A stretch of DNA of 64,000 nt from assembly GCA_024449915.1 (NCBI GenBank), contig JAMZAV010000300.1, positions 1-64,000 on the forward strand, in the 5' to 3' direction. Both the position numbers and the translations under genes were made by a program. Shown piece after piece: positions 36,809-51,800 of the stretch. The DNA comes from Sweltsa coloradensis. Lineage: Eukaryota; Arthropoda; Insecta; Plecoptera; Chloroperlidae. The notes beneath the pieces are model-generated. The model did no database searches. It saw only the letters and a list, made by a program, of their open reading frames with translations, and had not been told where the DNA came from. Position 1 is the first letter of the stretch. Each line of letters opens with the position of its first letter.

Positions 36809-39800
36809 GTAAACATCCTCTTGTTTTTTAAAGCTTTGCTCTTTGTGCATCTTGAAACATCTTACGATTTCGAATCCTAAGAGTCGCACCAAGGCTTTTG
36901 ACAACTTAATGTTTCATGTTTATTTAAATATTTAACATTTGGAAACGGTTTTGTTTTGGGTTCATAAATAAATCACGATCTCTTCGGAAAATCCTAAATA
37001 CATCCTTCAGTTTGTGTTGCGTGCGCTCTAGTCTAAAATAGAGCCTGTTGCATGGACGGGGAGTTCGATGCGAGTGTAACATTCTTTTAATTAGTTGAGC
37101 AGACATTTATTGGTTTTAAAGCCAAAATTTCAAATTTTCATCCAATTACTATATTTATTTCTGCACATAAATTTATATTGATCACGCAAATAAAAATATT
37201 TACTTGTAGCAAGGCTTCAAATTGCTACCTGCTATCCACGCATCGTCTTATTGGGGACAGGGACTCAAATCCATGGTAAAATGATATATTATATTGTGAA
37301 AGTTTTTAAGAATAGAAAAATAAGTATTAGTTATTACGAAAATAATTGTACTGGCAACCGTTCAAGTACGGATAAGGAACCAGAATCACTCTTCAACGAA
37401 GTAAGCATGTTTATAAATTAATATTCGTTTGAAAAATGCGTATGGAATAATTTACAAAATACCGCTGTTTTTGGCGCTTACCTCTCATATGCACTTTTCA
37501 CACTCATATGAAAGGGTTCCTGACTTCTTGATATATGAGTAAATGTACAAAAGTTTTATGAGCTATTTTATTGTTTTTATAATATCGCATATTATCGGTC
37601 TGTGTGCGCATTACTTAATAAAGCTATTATTTACTACTTGGACCCGGCACCTCCACCAAAAGACGAAATTTGTAGTAAAATGTATCTTGAAGTATTGAAC
37701 ATTTCTCGTTAAAAAAACTTCACTTACTTCTTTACCCCGATCACAATTAGGACTTAATAATTCAAAATAACGAAATCAATTTTCTACTTGAAATGTTCCT
37801 TATTAATATTGAAATTAACGTTGATTTACGCTCCCGTTTTGCTTATACGACAACTGCCAAAAGAAAACTTCTTTTATATGAATTAGTTTAAAGTTTTTTT
37901 TTAAATTCCCTTTGAATCTGCGATTAATTCCATTGATTATTTCAGTAATCATATAATTTAAGAAAACAATGCTTGAGCTCTCCTTACTTTTAAATAGCTG
38001 TGTAAGCGTTAACTAATATGAGGAAACTTATGCTATACTTGCAATATTCTTATTTAGGAAGTAGATGGTTGGATACCTTCCATCAGCATTCCTGTACGGA
38101 ATCTAATGATTGTTTACACATTATACTCTCCTCATTCGAATGTTAATGTTGGTAGTAATACTCATAAAAAAGTCTTTAACATTCTAACCGAGAGTGATGG
38201 CTCGAGCGTAAAGCGAGACTCTGATTCTGGAGACCACGGGTTCGAATCCCGCTACTCTCAATCCTGACTAAATGTGTGTTTCAATGTCATGCAAGAGATC
38301 GAGTCCCCTTAAACTGCCCTCGGACACCCCTTCACGGTCCAAATTCCAAAATACCTAGTTAGACACCTGAAGAAGGGCATGCATTACACTCTTAACAGGT
38401 TTCCCACGAGAAATTTAATTGTATGTGTAAAATAACTACTCGGCTGAAGGCGTCCAAATTGTCCCTTTCCTGTGACACAGAGATATTGATTTTTAGCTTA
38501 ACTGATTTCTCATCACAGCATATGTTACAAACTTTCTGGAACTATAAATACCTAATTGGGTCTAATAATCTTGGAATGTGGTTTAAGTTTAAACAATTCA
38601 ACATAATATTGATTAGCATACAGTTAGCTCTAGAGACCATAGAAGTACAACCATTGCATCTCATGCACGTTGCTGTACCTCATTTTGACTCAATCCTCTT
38701 ACTCGTAACTGTACACCATTGTGTCTCATTTTAATCACATAGCTGGTAATCTCACACCAAGAGTAAATACCTAATGCACTGGAGAATTATGGAAGTTCTG
38801 CGCAGAGACAAAGTAAATCTAAGAGTGAACCACATCAGGAGCGTAATGCGCCTTGCCACCGTAATCTTGGCAGATCCCTCGGGTTGCCTCTAGTCTAGTA
38901 TCAGGGGGTGTCGAGGGTTAGCCTGGCGGTTTCAAACATGGCTACGTAATGGATCCTAGTCATCTTAGACATTGCTTTGTCACACCCTTCCCCTACCCAC
39001 GGGGACTTTTGGATTTCCCAATGATTAAATTTATCATGTGACACGAAAAGTGATTGTCAACGTGATAATCTCATTCGCCTTTAGCGTTAAAATTAACTCT
39101 GCTACGTTATGATTGCACCATTAAATTTGATTCGATATTAATGGAATTCGTTATTGAAAATTTGATATTGATATTATTAATTGTTACTATTTTGTTAATT
39201 TATTAAAACTTTGTTGTGACTTGTGCTAAGGGCAATCTGCCCGTTCTGCCAACGAATTCCTACTTAATGGCGTTTAAATAATTAATAATAATAACAATAA
39301 TAATAATAAGTATAACAAATAATAATAATAATTTTTATTTAATTATATGTATTGATATTTACCGGCCCATAGGGCAGAAAGGCCAATGTAAGTAACTTTT
39401 TAGTATCTTTAGCCTAATACAAATATAATTATTTCAGTTTTCTTCCCCAGCAAACAAACAATATTCAGCCGTCCACTGTTATGTTTTATATGTTTATGTT
39501 TCATCTCCAGTGATTTAATCTGCTTCCATGTCAATCACTCGGCGAAATGGAATTAAATTTAGCATAGGAAAATTCCAAATGCTGAGTGATATCAATTTTG
39601 ATTCGATGTACATCCTTCATTCTATCCGTCCGTATAGGTTAAAGTCATAAATCCTGTTTTATCAGCACCAATTCCTGTAAACTATCGTCGACGCGTCAAC
39701 ATGAGGAATGTCCCTGCAGAGAGGAAAAGCCGTTATTCAAAACATCCTCTACTCGCAAAATACAGGCACTATTACAGGCAGCCGAGTTAATGACAGTAAA

Positions 39801-42800
39801 GTAGTGGAATATATTGTAGAGTAGTTGTACGATCAATGCATATTATTTATTATAAGTGTGTTTTAGAAGAAACTATCAAAATTGCTCGTCCAATATAAAA
39901 ATTGAACTGCAGCCCAACCACGTTATAAGAAGTTCACTTTTGGGAAATGATTTTCAGAAGGTTATTCCACTACTTATGTACGCTTCGACCTCTACACAGA
40001 CTATCGATCTTACATTGTTTTTAGTTGGTCTTGGTTGAATAAGCGTCAGTCCGGTTACGCATGTGGACAGGAGCAGCGGCGTGAATCTTGGATAGGGTAT
40101 AAAATATAATGAGCATCATTTCTGCAAAAATATGAAACATCAAGCACAAATTTCATCATCATAAAGATTTGAAGATATCAGTCCATGGTATAACTTATGA
40201 ACGTTTATTATTTTCTAAACGCTAAAGTAATATTATATAGACAGATATGTTATTATTGTCATCCTTTGCAAATACGTTTGATAACACAACGTAATTAACG
40301 TGTAGTTATATTTTATAATTTCTCTAATTTATAGTTAATCAACATTCTTTCTCACATCGTAAATGAGACGTCGCCAATCACTCTTTTGCTGGCATGGCAT
40401 GGCCTTACCGTTCTTCTGTAAGAATATATCTTATTCGCCATTGTTCCAATATTTTCCTTCAAAAGATACTTTGTTATCCTCCGCTCTTGTTTTCTCCAGT
40501 TTGCCTCGGGCACAATACTCCCCGATCCAAACCATAAAACCAACTCCCTTTCTCTCTAATGACACAACCCTCGTCAGCTCTTGCGACGTTATCACATGTT
40601 AGGTAAACAATAATTCCTACTTCACAGCAACATGTTCATCCGTTACTGTGCCATGCACACACAAACGCTGGTGAGCGTATACTAAGGGACAGTAATCGGT
40701 CAGTAGTCGTATTTTTACATATTTATATTATTGATTAAACTTTTCGTTTATATCATTATTCTAATTCGCATTGAAACATCGCAGTTACATCAGTTTGGTT
40801 CGTACTGTTATCGCCAAGTATTAAGAAACATAGTTTAACAAAAACTTATTTCTTGATGGGCTGTTCAGCACTTTTATAACTTCAAAATGCACGCATGGGC
40901 AAAAATAAATCACCCTGCTGAAACTTTATGGGTGGAATCTCTGCCGTGCACTCTATTTTTCATTGAAGACGGAACAATGTCTTCCAGTTTATTCCGTTTT
41001 CTTCCGAGTCGTTGGTGCTTTTATGGTTTATAGTAGCGTGTAGGTAATATTATTATGTAGTCCATTTCATCATGATGATGGTAGTTTGGATTTACGTCCC
41101 ACATATTGCTGACATGTTCATAATAAAAGCTGTTAAGATTATCAACATTTGTCCATCTCACTCTTACGCACGATCCTCTTGCGTAGTCGATGAAAGAGCT
41201 GGTAATCAAATGACATTTTCTACTCTAATTTTCAACCTCGTTACATTAACGTTTCATCTTACGCTGTTAATTACTTCTCTAGTGCTCTGCATAAAACCGT
41301 TGACTTTTCCAAAGTGAAGTGACCGGTCGACCACACACGCACTGGGAAACTCGAACTCTCTTTGTGGCTAAAGTGCGAGGAATGTGAGCGAGTGAGTGTT
41401 GTGTAAAGAGCGAGGTTAGAGTGTTCGATCTACTGTGTTTGTGTGTTCGTTTGTTTGTTTGAAGCTGGAGTGGTTTAGACTTGGACTTCAAGTCTGACCG
41501 ATTGTTATCAAACTCGTTAGAACGGACGTGGTTTGACGAGCGGGAGCTGGCCGTGATGTGGCGTAAAATAACACTGACATCACTGACATTATTGCTCCTT
41601 TATAAACCTACATTTAGCCAGACTTTTACAACTGTGTTTTATTAACACGAGATAGAAAATATGAAATAACACAAATAAGCGTTCAGTTATTGTCTGCCAC
41701 CTTATTTATAGTTACTTTTAGTAGTTTATGATATACATTGTACCACTTATTGCTTTATCAACTGAAATGCTTTAACATTAACAAAGAATCGAAACGAACA
41801 AGTAATTGTAGTGGTAAAAATCATACCATCAACGTGTTTTCAATCCCAGTCAAATTTACATTTATCCACTTAAAATGTTTCCCTCCAACTTCATCCCAAA
41901 TTAAATATTTCAAATTATTGTGAAATAACAATTGTTCAACTAAAGAAAATCTTTGGATTCAATTATTTTTTAATAATTTTGTCTATTTAGATAAAATCTT
42001 TACCTTATAAATAAATCAACTAATAAATAGTCAGGATAGACAATGCGTGTGAGTGATAAATTCATGAGATTTTGAAGATTAAATCAGTACACGCCTTTTA
42101 GCTCAAAACTACCTCAAAATGTTTTTTTTTTAACTTAACTTTTACTACCGACTAAATATTACATTAACCTTTGTCTGCTTCTTATAATAAAAGAAAGATA
42201 AAACTACTTTTCGCTGCGCTATATGCTTTCTAGTATGTGTAATTACGTATGGGAATTGATGGTCAAAACGTATATAAACAAGTTATAGCAGAACAACAAT
42301 AATAATAACGCACCATTGTTTTTTTTATAGTCCACTTGTGAATAATAAATATTCCATTGCAGAGGAAACATAAAATTGGAACACTAAATAATACTAATAA
42401 AATTACTGCGCCTACATACACAATACCAGATTGTGCAGTGTATGTTTTAATCCCCATGACTGGTTTCATATTAATGTTAACAGTAATTTTGTTTTCTTTG
42501 TCAGACATTTGACAACTCTGTCTAGACGCCACGCACGCGTTTGTTTTCACATCGTTGGTCCGTCTGTTACTTCGGAGAGCACACACGGAAATAATGTCCC
42601 TCTCTGGTATTTTACTGGCGCTCAACATGGCGGCCCTCGCCGCACTAAATAAAGACCCGTGTAAAGGACTTACTAGGGGTGGGTGAAAGCTATATAGCAC
42701 AGTATTCTAGGGTTGTTGTTGCGACAATGTCACAGATGCCGCAGTAAACATCAATGCTATACGTACTTTAAAACAAACACCAGTCTGTGTCTGGAGTATT

Positions 42801-45800
42801 GAATAGGTTTGCCACATTCGTGACTGTCCTATTCCTTTTGCGAGTGCCCAGCTAAACAAATAACAAAAATATGTTCTGTAGTGTTGGTGTATAAGTCTAT
42901 TTTCAGTTGAAAACTATTACAGAAAAAACACTATAAGCACCTGAACTGAACTCTTGGGTCAATCTCTTGATCGAGAAGGCTGGATATGTATAGCGGTATA
43001 TTTAAGAGAATTATTCACCTGCGTGAGTCTAAATGTCACATTTACAGCAGCGGTGCAATATGGAGTTTCATTCTTTTTGCCCTCTTGGCTTAAAGTACTG
43101 CATTTTTTTTAGAATTAGTAGTAGTTTAATATAGTTAACCTATGTCCCATGACGAGACTTTTGAGGGGACATGCCCATGCTCTCTTTAGCCTATCTCGAA
43201 TTGGTATCTTTAACCTCGATCTATATGGCTATATGAATTGAAGAAAATTTAACCAAAAACGTCAATTCGCTCTCTCAAAGCATTAAAATAAAATATTAAC
43301 TACAAAGTCCAAACTGTTAATGAAGGAAGAGCGACCACAAACGGTTAAACACGCATTGTCCAGCACACGAAACTCGAAAGAGGAGAGTTTGCAGTTCAAT
43401 TCTGTAGCCACCCCACCGATAACGATAATCCAGAGGAAAAGTTTCGAAATTTCTCCAATCTCATAGAATGCTGGTTAGAGACCCTAATTAAAATAACGGT
43501 TGGATATTCCTTTTCTTTTACCGTCAGAACAACCTTTATTTACAGGTTACTTATAACCCGTTCTAGTTAAAATTTAGGATAAACTCTTTGTACCGTACCA
43601 TACAAAAACAAAAACGAAAATCACTTGAGTGTTTTCTAAATAAAAAACGAATAACTTGTTTTTGAACTCTTATTTTTCACAAATATTACAATTTTTCCTT
43701 TCTCGTCATCTTTTTATTTTCTTTCAAACATATTTTGAATCATTTTAAAATACTTTCCGTTGTTTGAACCGTTTGAACCGCAAATGTACAAAGGTCTTAA
43801 CATATTTCGGGCTAAATGGGAAGCATATATACAGAAAATCAATATTTGTAATACCCTTGAAAAAGCAAACAACCCATACGTGTTAAGAACCAGAGACTTA
43901 ATCAATGAAAAGAGAATATGTTGTGAAAAACTAGGGATTGATGTCCAGGACTCAGCTGTAAAACGGGATGGTAACTCTGGAAGGAAGAATGCTGGATCAG
44001 TAGCCAAGAAAATTCGAGAGTCTCTTAGGTTAAAAGAATATAATAAGTGGTGTGACTGTGATCTACCTCAAAAAGGTAAAGGAGTTGTGTTATACCAAGA
44101 ATATACCCCAGTGAACAAATGGGTATCAAAGAAAACTGGACTTTCAAGTTCCGAATGGCGAGACGCACTAAAAATGACATGTAATGTGGCTCCAGTTCGA
44201 GTTCTCCATGGCAGAAGCATGAACGGTAACCGTTGTCGTCGTTGCGATAGCGAGATAGAAACCCTTCCTCACGTTCTTGGCTTCTGCAAACATGGAGAGT
44301 TACTTAGGAACAGTCGTCATAACCATGTCCGGTCTCTAATCGCCAATAAATTTCGGAAACTAGGCTGGGAAGTAGCTGAAGAAGTGAACGGCTTGTCTGC
44401 ACTTGGAAGTATTCGGCGGATCGACATCATAGCAGTTAATTCAACTACAAGGGAAGGTTTCATACTTGACCCGACGATACGCTTTGAACGCAGTGGAGAT
44501 CAAGCTGAACAAGTCAACACTGAAAAACAGGACATATACCGACCAACAATACCATACTTTGCAGACAAATACCATGCAAACCCAATACATGTCATCGGAT
44601 TGTTTGTTGGTGCAAGGGGGACAATCCCAAAGTTTTTTGTTGATTTTTGCAACACTTTTAAGTTAGGCAAAACACTGATACAAGACGTATCGATGGTGGC
44701 ATTGAAAGGTTCCATTTCCATTCTTAGGAATCACCTTTATGGCCTAAACATGTAATTTTTAATTGTATTATTATGACTAATTTCTTGAATTTGTATTTAA
44801 ATTTTAAACCTTTTTTAATTGTTATTAATCAATGAATGTTATTTTTATTCTGTGTCCTTGTGGCAATTGTATTTGTACAACAGAGTTTTGTTTTGTTAAA
44901 AAATAAAAGTTCTCTCTCTCAGAGTTAGGCAATAATATAGATGTTTGTATATTGCTTTGAACACAACATATTTTTGAGTGCTAAAGATTTTAATCCACAA
45001 TCAATTTGGGTTTATTTTTGTTAACAAAAGTAAAGCAAACACCATCGCGTAACATAAAAAAGGCAATCTGTAAAAGTAAATCCTGTCCCATGGGTTTGAA
45101 TCGGCTTTTGTTTGATTATCCTCTTGCTGCGAGTGAGGGTTAAATTGGTGCCCCCTAAATAAAGATGGATCGTCCGAGCTCGGGTTGTATTTGCTTCTGT
45201 AGGAAATATACGATCAGTTTACGAAACTAATCGTAATAGACGTGTGTTTGTGTTTTAATTGGTCAATAGCTTCTTGACAAATTGTATCGAGTGAAATCCA
45301 AGCTCAGAATCATAACTATGGCTATGTAACAAATAAAAATCACATTAACGTTTAATTTTACCAATAAGACAGTTACTTATAAATGAACATAAATTTGTCA
45401 GTTGACTCACAAAGCACGATACAAAACGTTAACATGGCAATCAGGGTATTCTGTTTTTTGCAATGTGTTATTTTCTTTCTTCTTTTTTCTTCTCTTTCTT
45501 AAACTCCTCCTTATTATTTAAAAAAAAATGTATTTTAATTCAGATCATTCTATTTGATTTTGTAATTTCTCATTTTTAATAAACATGCACATTATTGTTA
45601 TGATATTATTATTTAGAAATTAGTTTAATTAGCCTAATATTTTTGTGTGAATTTATGAAATGTTAGTTTTATCTATTGCTCTGCTTTTAAATGTGTTTTA
45701 ACTGATTTGGATAGACTTAAAATATATAAGTAATGAATAAAAATATACGGAGCACGATCAATTCATTATATTAATGTACGTGACCAATTGATTTTGTAAA

Positions 45801-48800
45801 ACATTTTTTGTGAGGATGCCACACTCATTCTCTTAAAATAAAACTTCCTTTCTTCAGCCTTGATAAGTGATGTTTTCTATTTGCATCAAACATTTCCGTC
45901 CGTCCGTTTGTCCTCATGTCTGTCTGTGTGTGTCACGTTTCGATTATTGACATTGTTCTCCAACAAGGATAATATTATACATCGTTCTTGTGACACTGAA
46001 TGTCAGGGGATAAGAGAAATCCCATTTAAAGGAAGATTTCAATAAACCTGGCACATCCACCAATGTCAGGCAAATAATACGCTTTGCTAATATACATTAC
46101 ATGAAGAAGCTAGATTTCCACGAAGTGTTTTCATGCATGCCTGTATTTTTGTTTGTTAAGTTGTGAGCCATATGAAGCTGCTTATATAATCATTGGTCAA
46201 GTTGGGACTTGGGTGAAACCACTGGATATAATACGCACGGTAACAAGGATGCTAACTAATAATGAAAATAATAATAGGTTATAATACAATATATAACAAC
46301 AGTTAGAAGGAAACCTTTAAATTGAAATATAATATGAACACTGTCGTTAAATTAAATGTCATAAGAACAGCCTGTGGTTGATAGTAGAATGAGTGGGGTA
46401 AGAGAAAACAATTCTATTCATCGACTCATTGCTGTTTATCTACACCCAACATCTACTTCACAGAGGTTCTGTATCAGATTAAGACGAGTCTCCTTTACGT
46501 ATTTTCTGTAGCTAATAAAAAATAATCGTTGTTCCAGTCTACCATTGTTCCAGAACTTTGACTCTATTAAATACACAAATGAATATTGGCAAACAGTAAC
46601 GGATCCATTATTATGCATACATGTCCTATATACGTTTCCATTTAATTTTGCATTCATTACTCGCTATAGGACATGTTGCTGAATATTTCAGAATGGGCGG
46701 GGAAAGGTAAATAACTGCAATGTTGTCTTGCGCTCTTATGCACGGTCTTCAATGAATGTTCACTCTGTTCACTTGGTTTGCACCATCTCTTCGCTCGCAC
46801 TAATTATACTGCGAGTGTGTAAGTGACCAACAGGTACGAGCAACAGAGTTTTGATTGGTTCGGGAGTGGATCCTTGTTAGACAAGTTTCCAGTCCGCAGC
46901 ATTGATTTTACGAGAACGGCATTATCGGTTATTACCTCGTTTAATAATACATGAGCATCGGCTGTGGCCATGCACACGGAAAGTGCTCTCCCCGTCCGAC
47001 TGTCAAGCCTGGTCCCGCAGGATTGATCCCCCTTCCGTTCGGATGTTCCAGGTGCGTTCCCCAAGGAGCCGGGAGTGATCCCCGACCCCGGATCTCAAGA
47101 CGCCTCCGAGGACCTCGTCCACGAGGAGCGAGACGTCGACGTCGCCCTCCCCGACGACAGCCTCGCAGACACCGACCTCCACGACCACGACCTCATCGAC
47201 AGCGTCATGTACATCTACTTCGGGGCGTCTCCGCCGTCGGACGGTGGCGCTGGGCGTCAGGTTCTCATCGTCGGGGCGGCGATCTCCCTAATGGCACAGT
47301 TCTTCGCGCTGGCGTCGGCGGCGCGGAGACTGAGCGCTCGCCAGGACACCGCGTCCGTCATACTCCTCTGCACGGAGCTCTCGCTCACTGCCAGCAACCT
47401 CGTCTTCATGCTGGGGGTGCAGGTAGGGCACTCTAACCAGGGGTACTATCGTCTGGTGTACTTTCACTAATCAATCAAGCAAGCATGTTTAGTACACCTT
47501 TCTTTTCTTTCTTCAAACAACGTTAACACTTATAAAGGCCTCGTTTCTCAAAGTGCCTTTATCTTATTAGAAGGGATAAGTATGGGATTAATTTTTGTAA
47601 TCTATTTAGACATTACTTCAAACATGTTATTTTTTAAAATTTTCGTTGGGATTAATTTATGTTTGCAATTAAGACATACTTTAAATATTACGCCAATAAT
47701 TAATTATTTACATTTTTCATAGGACATGTCTCCACAGGAGACACATATATGTACATGTAAGGATAGCTGGAAAAGAAAGACCAAGTGGTCCTCAATGATT
47801 ACCATTGACGAGTATCGAACCGTCAACTTCCTAAACATGAGTCTCACGCGTACGTACGCATAAGCGTCAATCGACCGCTGTCGATATTTAAACCAGCGAG
47901 TTTATTTAGTTCAGGTGACCTGATCCTGAATAGGAGCCAACGTCCGGGAGGACGGAACATAGAATCGAAAGTGTATTCGGAAATCATTGATTCTGGTTGG
48001 TATCAGTTAACCTGACATCCGACGTGTTTGGGGTACTGACAATAGCGTATAATAAATTGATTTGACCAGTGCAGAATTTCTAAACACGAATCGTTCAGTT
48101 TTGCAGTTACGCACGTTTTCAGCATGGTTGCGCAAGTTAATTTGTAGGTTTCTCGTCAAAATTAAAATTGGAATAAAATATGAACTGAAGTATTACTTGT
48201 AATTAAGTTACTTGTAAACAAAAGATACATAAATAACGAAATTCGAAGTTTATAATAATTGAACAATTCTATTAATATTATGGTTACAAGTTAATTTAAT
48301 GATTCACCATTCATGAAAAATGTCGTGCATGGTGTCATGACTCTTTTTTGTTTGGCGTTTTATGCATGAATAGTGAATCATTAAATAAACTTGTAACCAT
48401 AATTAGAATATCTCAATTATTATAAACTTCGGCCAAAAACTTCTGACGTGAAACGCAATTCCCCAACTAATTAACTTTCAATAAAGTTATAATGTTTTAT
48501 TGACGAAGCTGAAAATGAATCTTACACATATCACGTTTAAAGACGTCTGTGCCGACGCATCCCATTCTCAAGCTGGAACGTACGTGCTCGTTAGGAAAAG
48601 TTTCCTTTGTCTGGGAAAACAATCGTTCTTGTTCGAAGGAAACGAGCGTGGCTCGAATGCGCAGCGGGAAATTAAATTTACGTTGTTTGAAAATTGCACG
48701 CTACTGTCAAAACGTTAAGTTGAATTACACGGAACGTGCATGCAATGTTAGGGACCAAAGGAATCTACGTCATAAGGTTAAAAGCAAAGGTTAGAGAATA

Positions 48801-51800
48801 CCATATTATTATGAACGTTCGTTTGCACAGTACTTGAACTTTGAAGATCTGAGTTTCTGTAGGTACTTAGAGTTAGTCTAGGTTAATTGCATACACCTTT
48901 TGATGCAAGTAGTAACTAAAGTCAACTCTATAAAGTTATAGGGTGCTCAATCCACCAATAAGAGTAATTTTGTGAGCATGCCTAAACATAGGCTGACAGC
49001 CATTTTGATTAACCAAATACTTTTATGGGATTACTAAAGATTTCCCCCTATAGTTACTCAAAAATATGGCACACATTTCCTTACTGTGTTGCAATTATAT
49101 TTTAAATTTCGCGTTTGGTGGAGGTGCCGGGTATGAAGAGGGATATAAAATTGCAATAATGCTCGTCACTTGTTCACTTATTAATTATAAGGTGTAGGTA
49201 CTGGGCACATAAATTTCAAACTTTATTGTTCGATCGTCGATTATGTCGGCAAACAGGGTTGGTTTGGTCCCCCACTGAAAATTAGTTATGAGACTGAGTG
49301 GATATAGACTCTAACTAACGATTTAAACGTTTCTCACTTGATGTTTTTATTATTCGCGTCGTCTTTGTGTGTTCCAGGCTACTGGTAAGCGGTGGTGGTG
49401 TGAAATAGTGGCCCTCCTCCTGCACTACCTCCACTTGGTGGCGTGTTGCTGGCTCTTCTCCATCACCTTCCTCGTCTACCGGCGGCTGCGCACTGAGCAG
49501 CGATTAGGACTGCGCTGGTGCTGCTCCCTGACGTGGATTCTGCCAGCTGCGCTAGTCCTGGTGAGTATCTCTCCTCCGCTCCGGCGTAAATGCGTTATTT
49601 ACAACTAACAGTCGTAACATCCAAGTACATTCCCTGACGATTTGGAACTAGTTAACAGCAGCGAATGGACGAAGTTCGAAATCCCAATGAAATACGCATT
49701 AGAAAGTTACGATTTGAACCGAAAATGTGCGTTAGTATACTTTTAAAACTACGCATAATTTGTTTTAATCGATCAAGATACATTTTGTGCATTATACTCG
49801 GAAAGGTGATACTAATCCTCGTACGTGGCTTGTTTTTTTTTTTAATTTGGCCCCGTTAAACCACACACAATTTTTAATTATCAGCCAAAATTTACAATTT
49901 TGTAATTAGACTTTAAGGGATGGCACGAAACAGCCTGTGGTTTAAATGGAAAAAGGGCTATGTACGACAAATATGGTTTTAGTTATCTGTCGGTGGGTGA
50001 AAACAGAACAAGAAAATGTTGATTTCCCTCCACGTAATTTGGGAAAGTACGAAAGCATTGCACTCAAGCCTCGGCGAAAAATAAAAAAAACAGCAAACAA
50101 AATACAAATAACTTCCAACAACGAGATATCTAGTGTATAAAAATGTGGGTGTTGAGTTATCCAATAATTTACAATGTTACGGGTATAGTCTTGTAACCTG
50201 GATGTTGTGTGTCACAACTTACTACAACTAACAACTTACTAAAATATGTCTGCAAGCGATGTTATACAACTTTTTAATGTGCCCCTAAATGTATACGTGG
50301 ATGACAATGAAGATGAAAACGTCAATTTAGCATTGAACATAATAGTATATTTAGCAAATGCATTTCGATTCATTAGCACATATCCTTTAATTGGCCATGG
50401 CACTGGCAGATAAAAAAATTAAAATAAAAATAAAATAAGATAAAATGCATAAGCGCATGTTGAGTCAAGTACGTTTCATTCATTTTAACTTGTATACTGT
50501 ACATTCACTGATTTGTATCTTAACATTGTGTTCCAAATGGGTTGAATATTTCATGTGTTTGATGAACAAGCAGATAATCATATTATTATACATTGTAGCG
50601 ACCACGAAACGACATTATAATATTAAGCTTCATTTGGTTTTAGTTTACCAGCGATCAACATAGATTGTTATTAAATAATTTTGTTACTTTCATCGATAAA
50701 ATACTTTACAGTCTACTCAGTCAGAATTTCAGTCAGTGATTCAGATTGACTACCGAACCTTTAGCCTTGATACATTCTCAATAATGAGGATCTTACTACC
50801 GAGAATATGAGGATTTTAAAACCTCAATTTTCTTCGCTCTTACGGCTTATCAAAGATCTCTTTACAACCTACACCACCAGCAATTTCACTCCCACCTGAA
50901 TGCCATCACAAGTTGAAATTGTCAACTGTGTACTTCAAAGTTGACGTTAGGGCCCATTTCATGTAATGGTGTGCTTACTACGCGGTTAACAATGTCTTTG
51001 TTGGAACTACTAAAACTAGATAGCAAGCAAACCCATTCTGTTTCGATCTGACGGCCTAGTTTGAATGTTAGAGTTGGTTTTCCCATCCCTTCCCTTCGAC
51101 TGCAACCCAAGTCTCGTACTGTGGTAATAACAGCCACGATATAACGGCCACAATAACAATGGACACTTAATGTGGATGCTATGGTAATGACGTTCCTAAT
51201 CCTAAAGGCGCAGCTATTCGAAGACATTGTTTACTTGCGAATATATACGGAAGTGTTAAGTAATATTTAACTTGGGTTAAGCGCTGCCTTTATGTCTGGT
51301 TTTACTGCTAATAAATACTACTTAGCCCATGACGAGGAAACAGTACTACGCATGAAATCCGTCAGGCGTTATCCATATTATTACAATATTATAGTGACTA
51401 TAGGGTGACATTATTGATTTGAGTGTCCTTATTTTATTTTTGCAAAATAGCAGGTCTTCAAACTTTTAAACACTTGCATCCCCTGGAAATGGTAATTTAA
51501 ATGAAGTATTATTATTAAAATAACGAAGTCTTATAATTTAATTCCGATTTAAAGTGATGCATTGTTGATACTTTGGGTAGAATTGTCATGTTCCGAGTAG
51601 TTTGACCATGGTTTGACCATGGTACTTAGATTCGAGGTGGTCGAGGGAGGGAGTCTATAAACTAGAGAGAATCTAATTGGTATATGGGGAGTAAGGGGAC
51701 CATTGCTATCGATATTTGTTCCGATAAACGGGAACAAAATATTGCACCATGCTGATAATGACTTACCCCGCTGCAGACAAAGTCTTTGTTCGTGACTCGT

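Larger units (their letters stand above)
36809..47051 (+). other. 10.2-kb intron with nested mobile elements
   Basis: The donor is GTAAAC and the acceptor TTCGGATGTTCCAG. It holds one exact 17-nt dispersed word (37642), a tRNA-derived SINE (38180-38410), a (TAA)n-rich tract (39283-39332), a truncated LINE (43700-44925) and a degenerate repeat (45890-46063). The remaining stretches over 300 bp (36.8-37.6, 38.4-43.7, 45.0-45.9 and 46.1-47.0 kb) are AT-rich, with no recognised exon. Confidence 0.6.
47423..49377 (+). other. Receptor intron
   Basis: GTAGGG donor and TGTGTTCCAG acceptor. It contains a palindromic MITE-like repeat (48244-48431), a reverse copy of the 17-nt word (49114-49132) and a possible tRNA-derived remnant on the minus strand at about 47800-47885 (GGTTCGATACTC box-B-like). 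Nothing else was recognised. Confidence 0.6.

Noticed and set aside
38190..38260. Functional tRNA gene
   Set aside because: Although the acceptor and T arms pair, the same head is joined to a shared SINE body at two loci, so it is a SINE head.
42263..42700. 145-codon reverse frame with one hydrophobic helix (VYVGAVILLVLFSVPILCFL)
   Set aside because: No signal peptide, domain, codon bias or splice context; lies inside the receptor intron and is probably chance, though a small membrane protein cannot be fully excluded.
46951..47436. 161-codon Arg/Pro-rich frame
   Set aside because: It is an alternative frame over the GC-rich receptor exon 47052-47422, which has the supported reading frame.
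47800..47885. Reverse-strand tRNA gene
   Set aside because: Only a box-B-like GGTTCGATACTC and a T-arm-like stem are present; acceptor and D arms do not form, so at best a SINE remnant.
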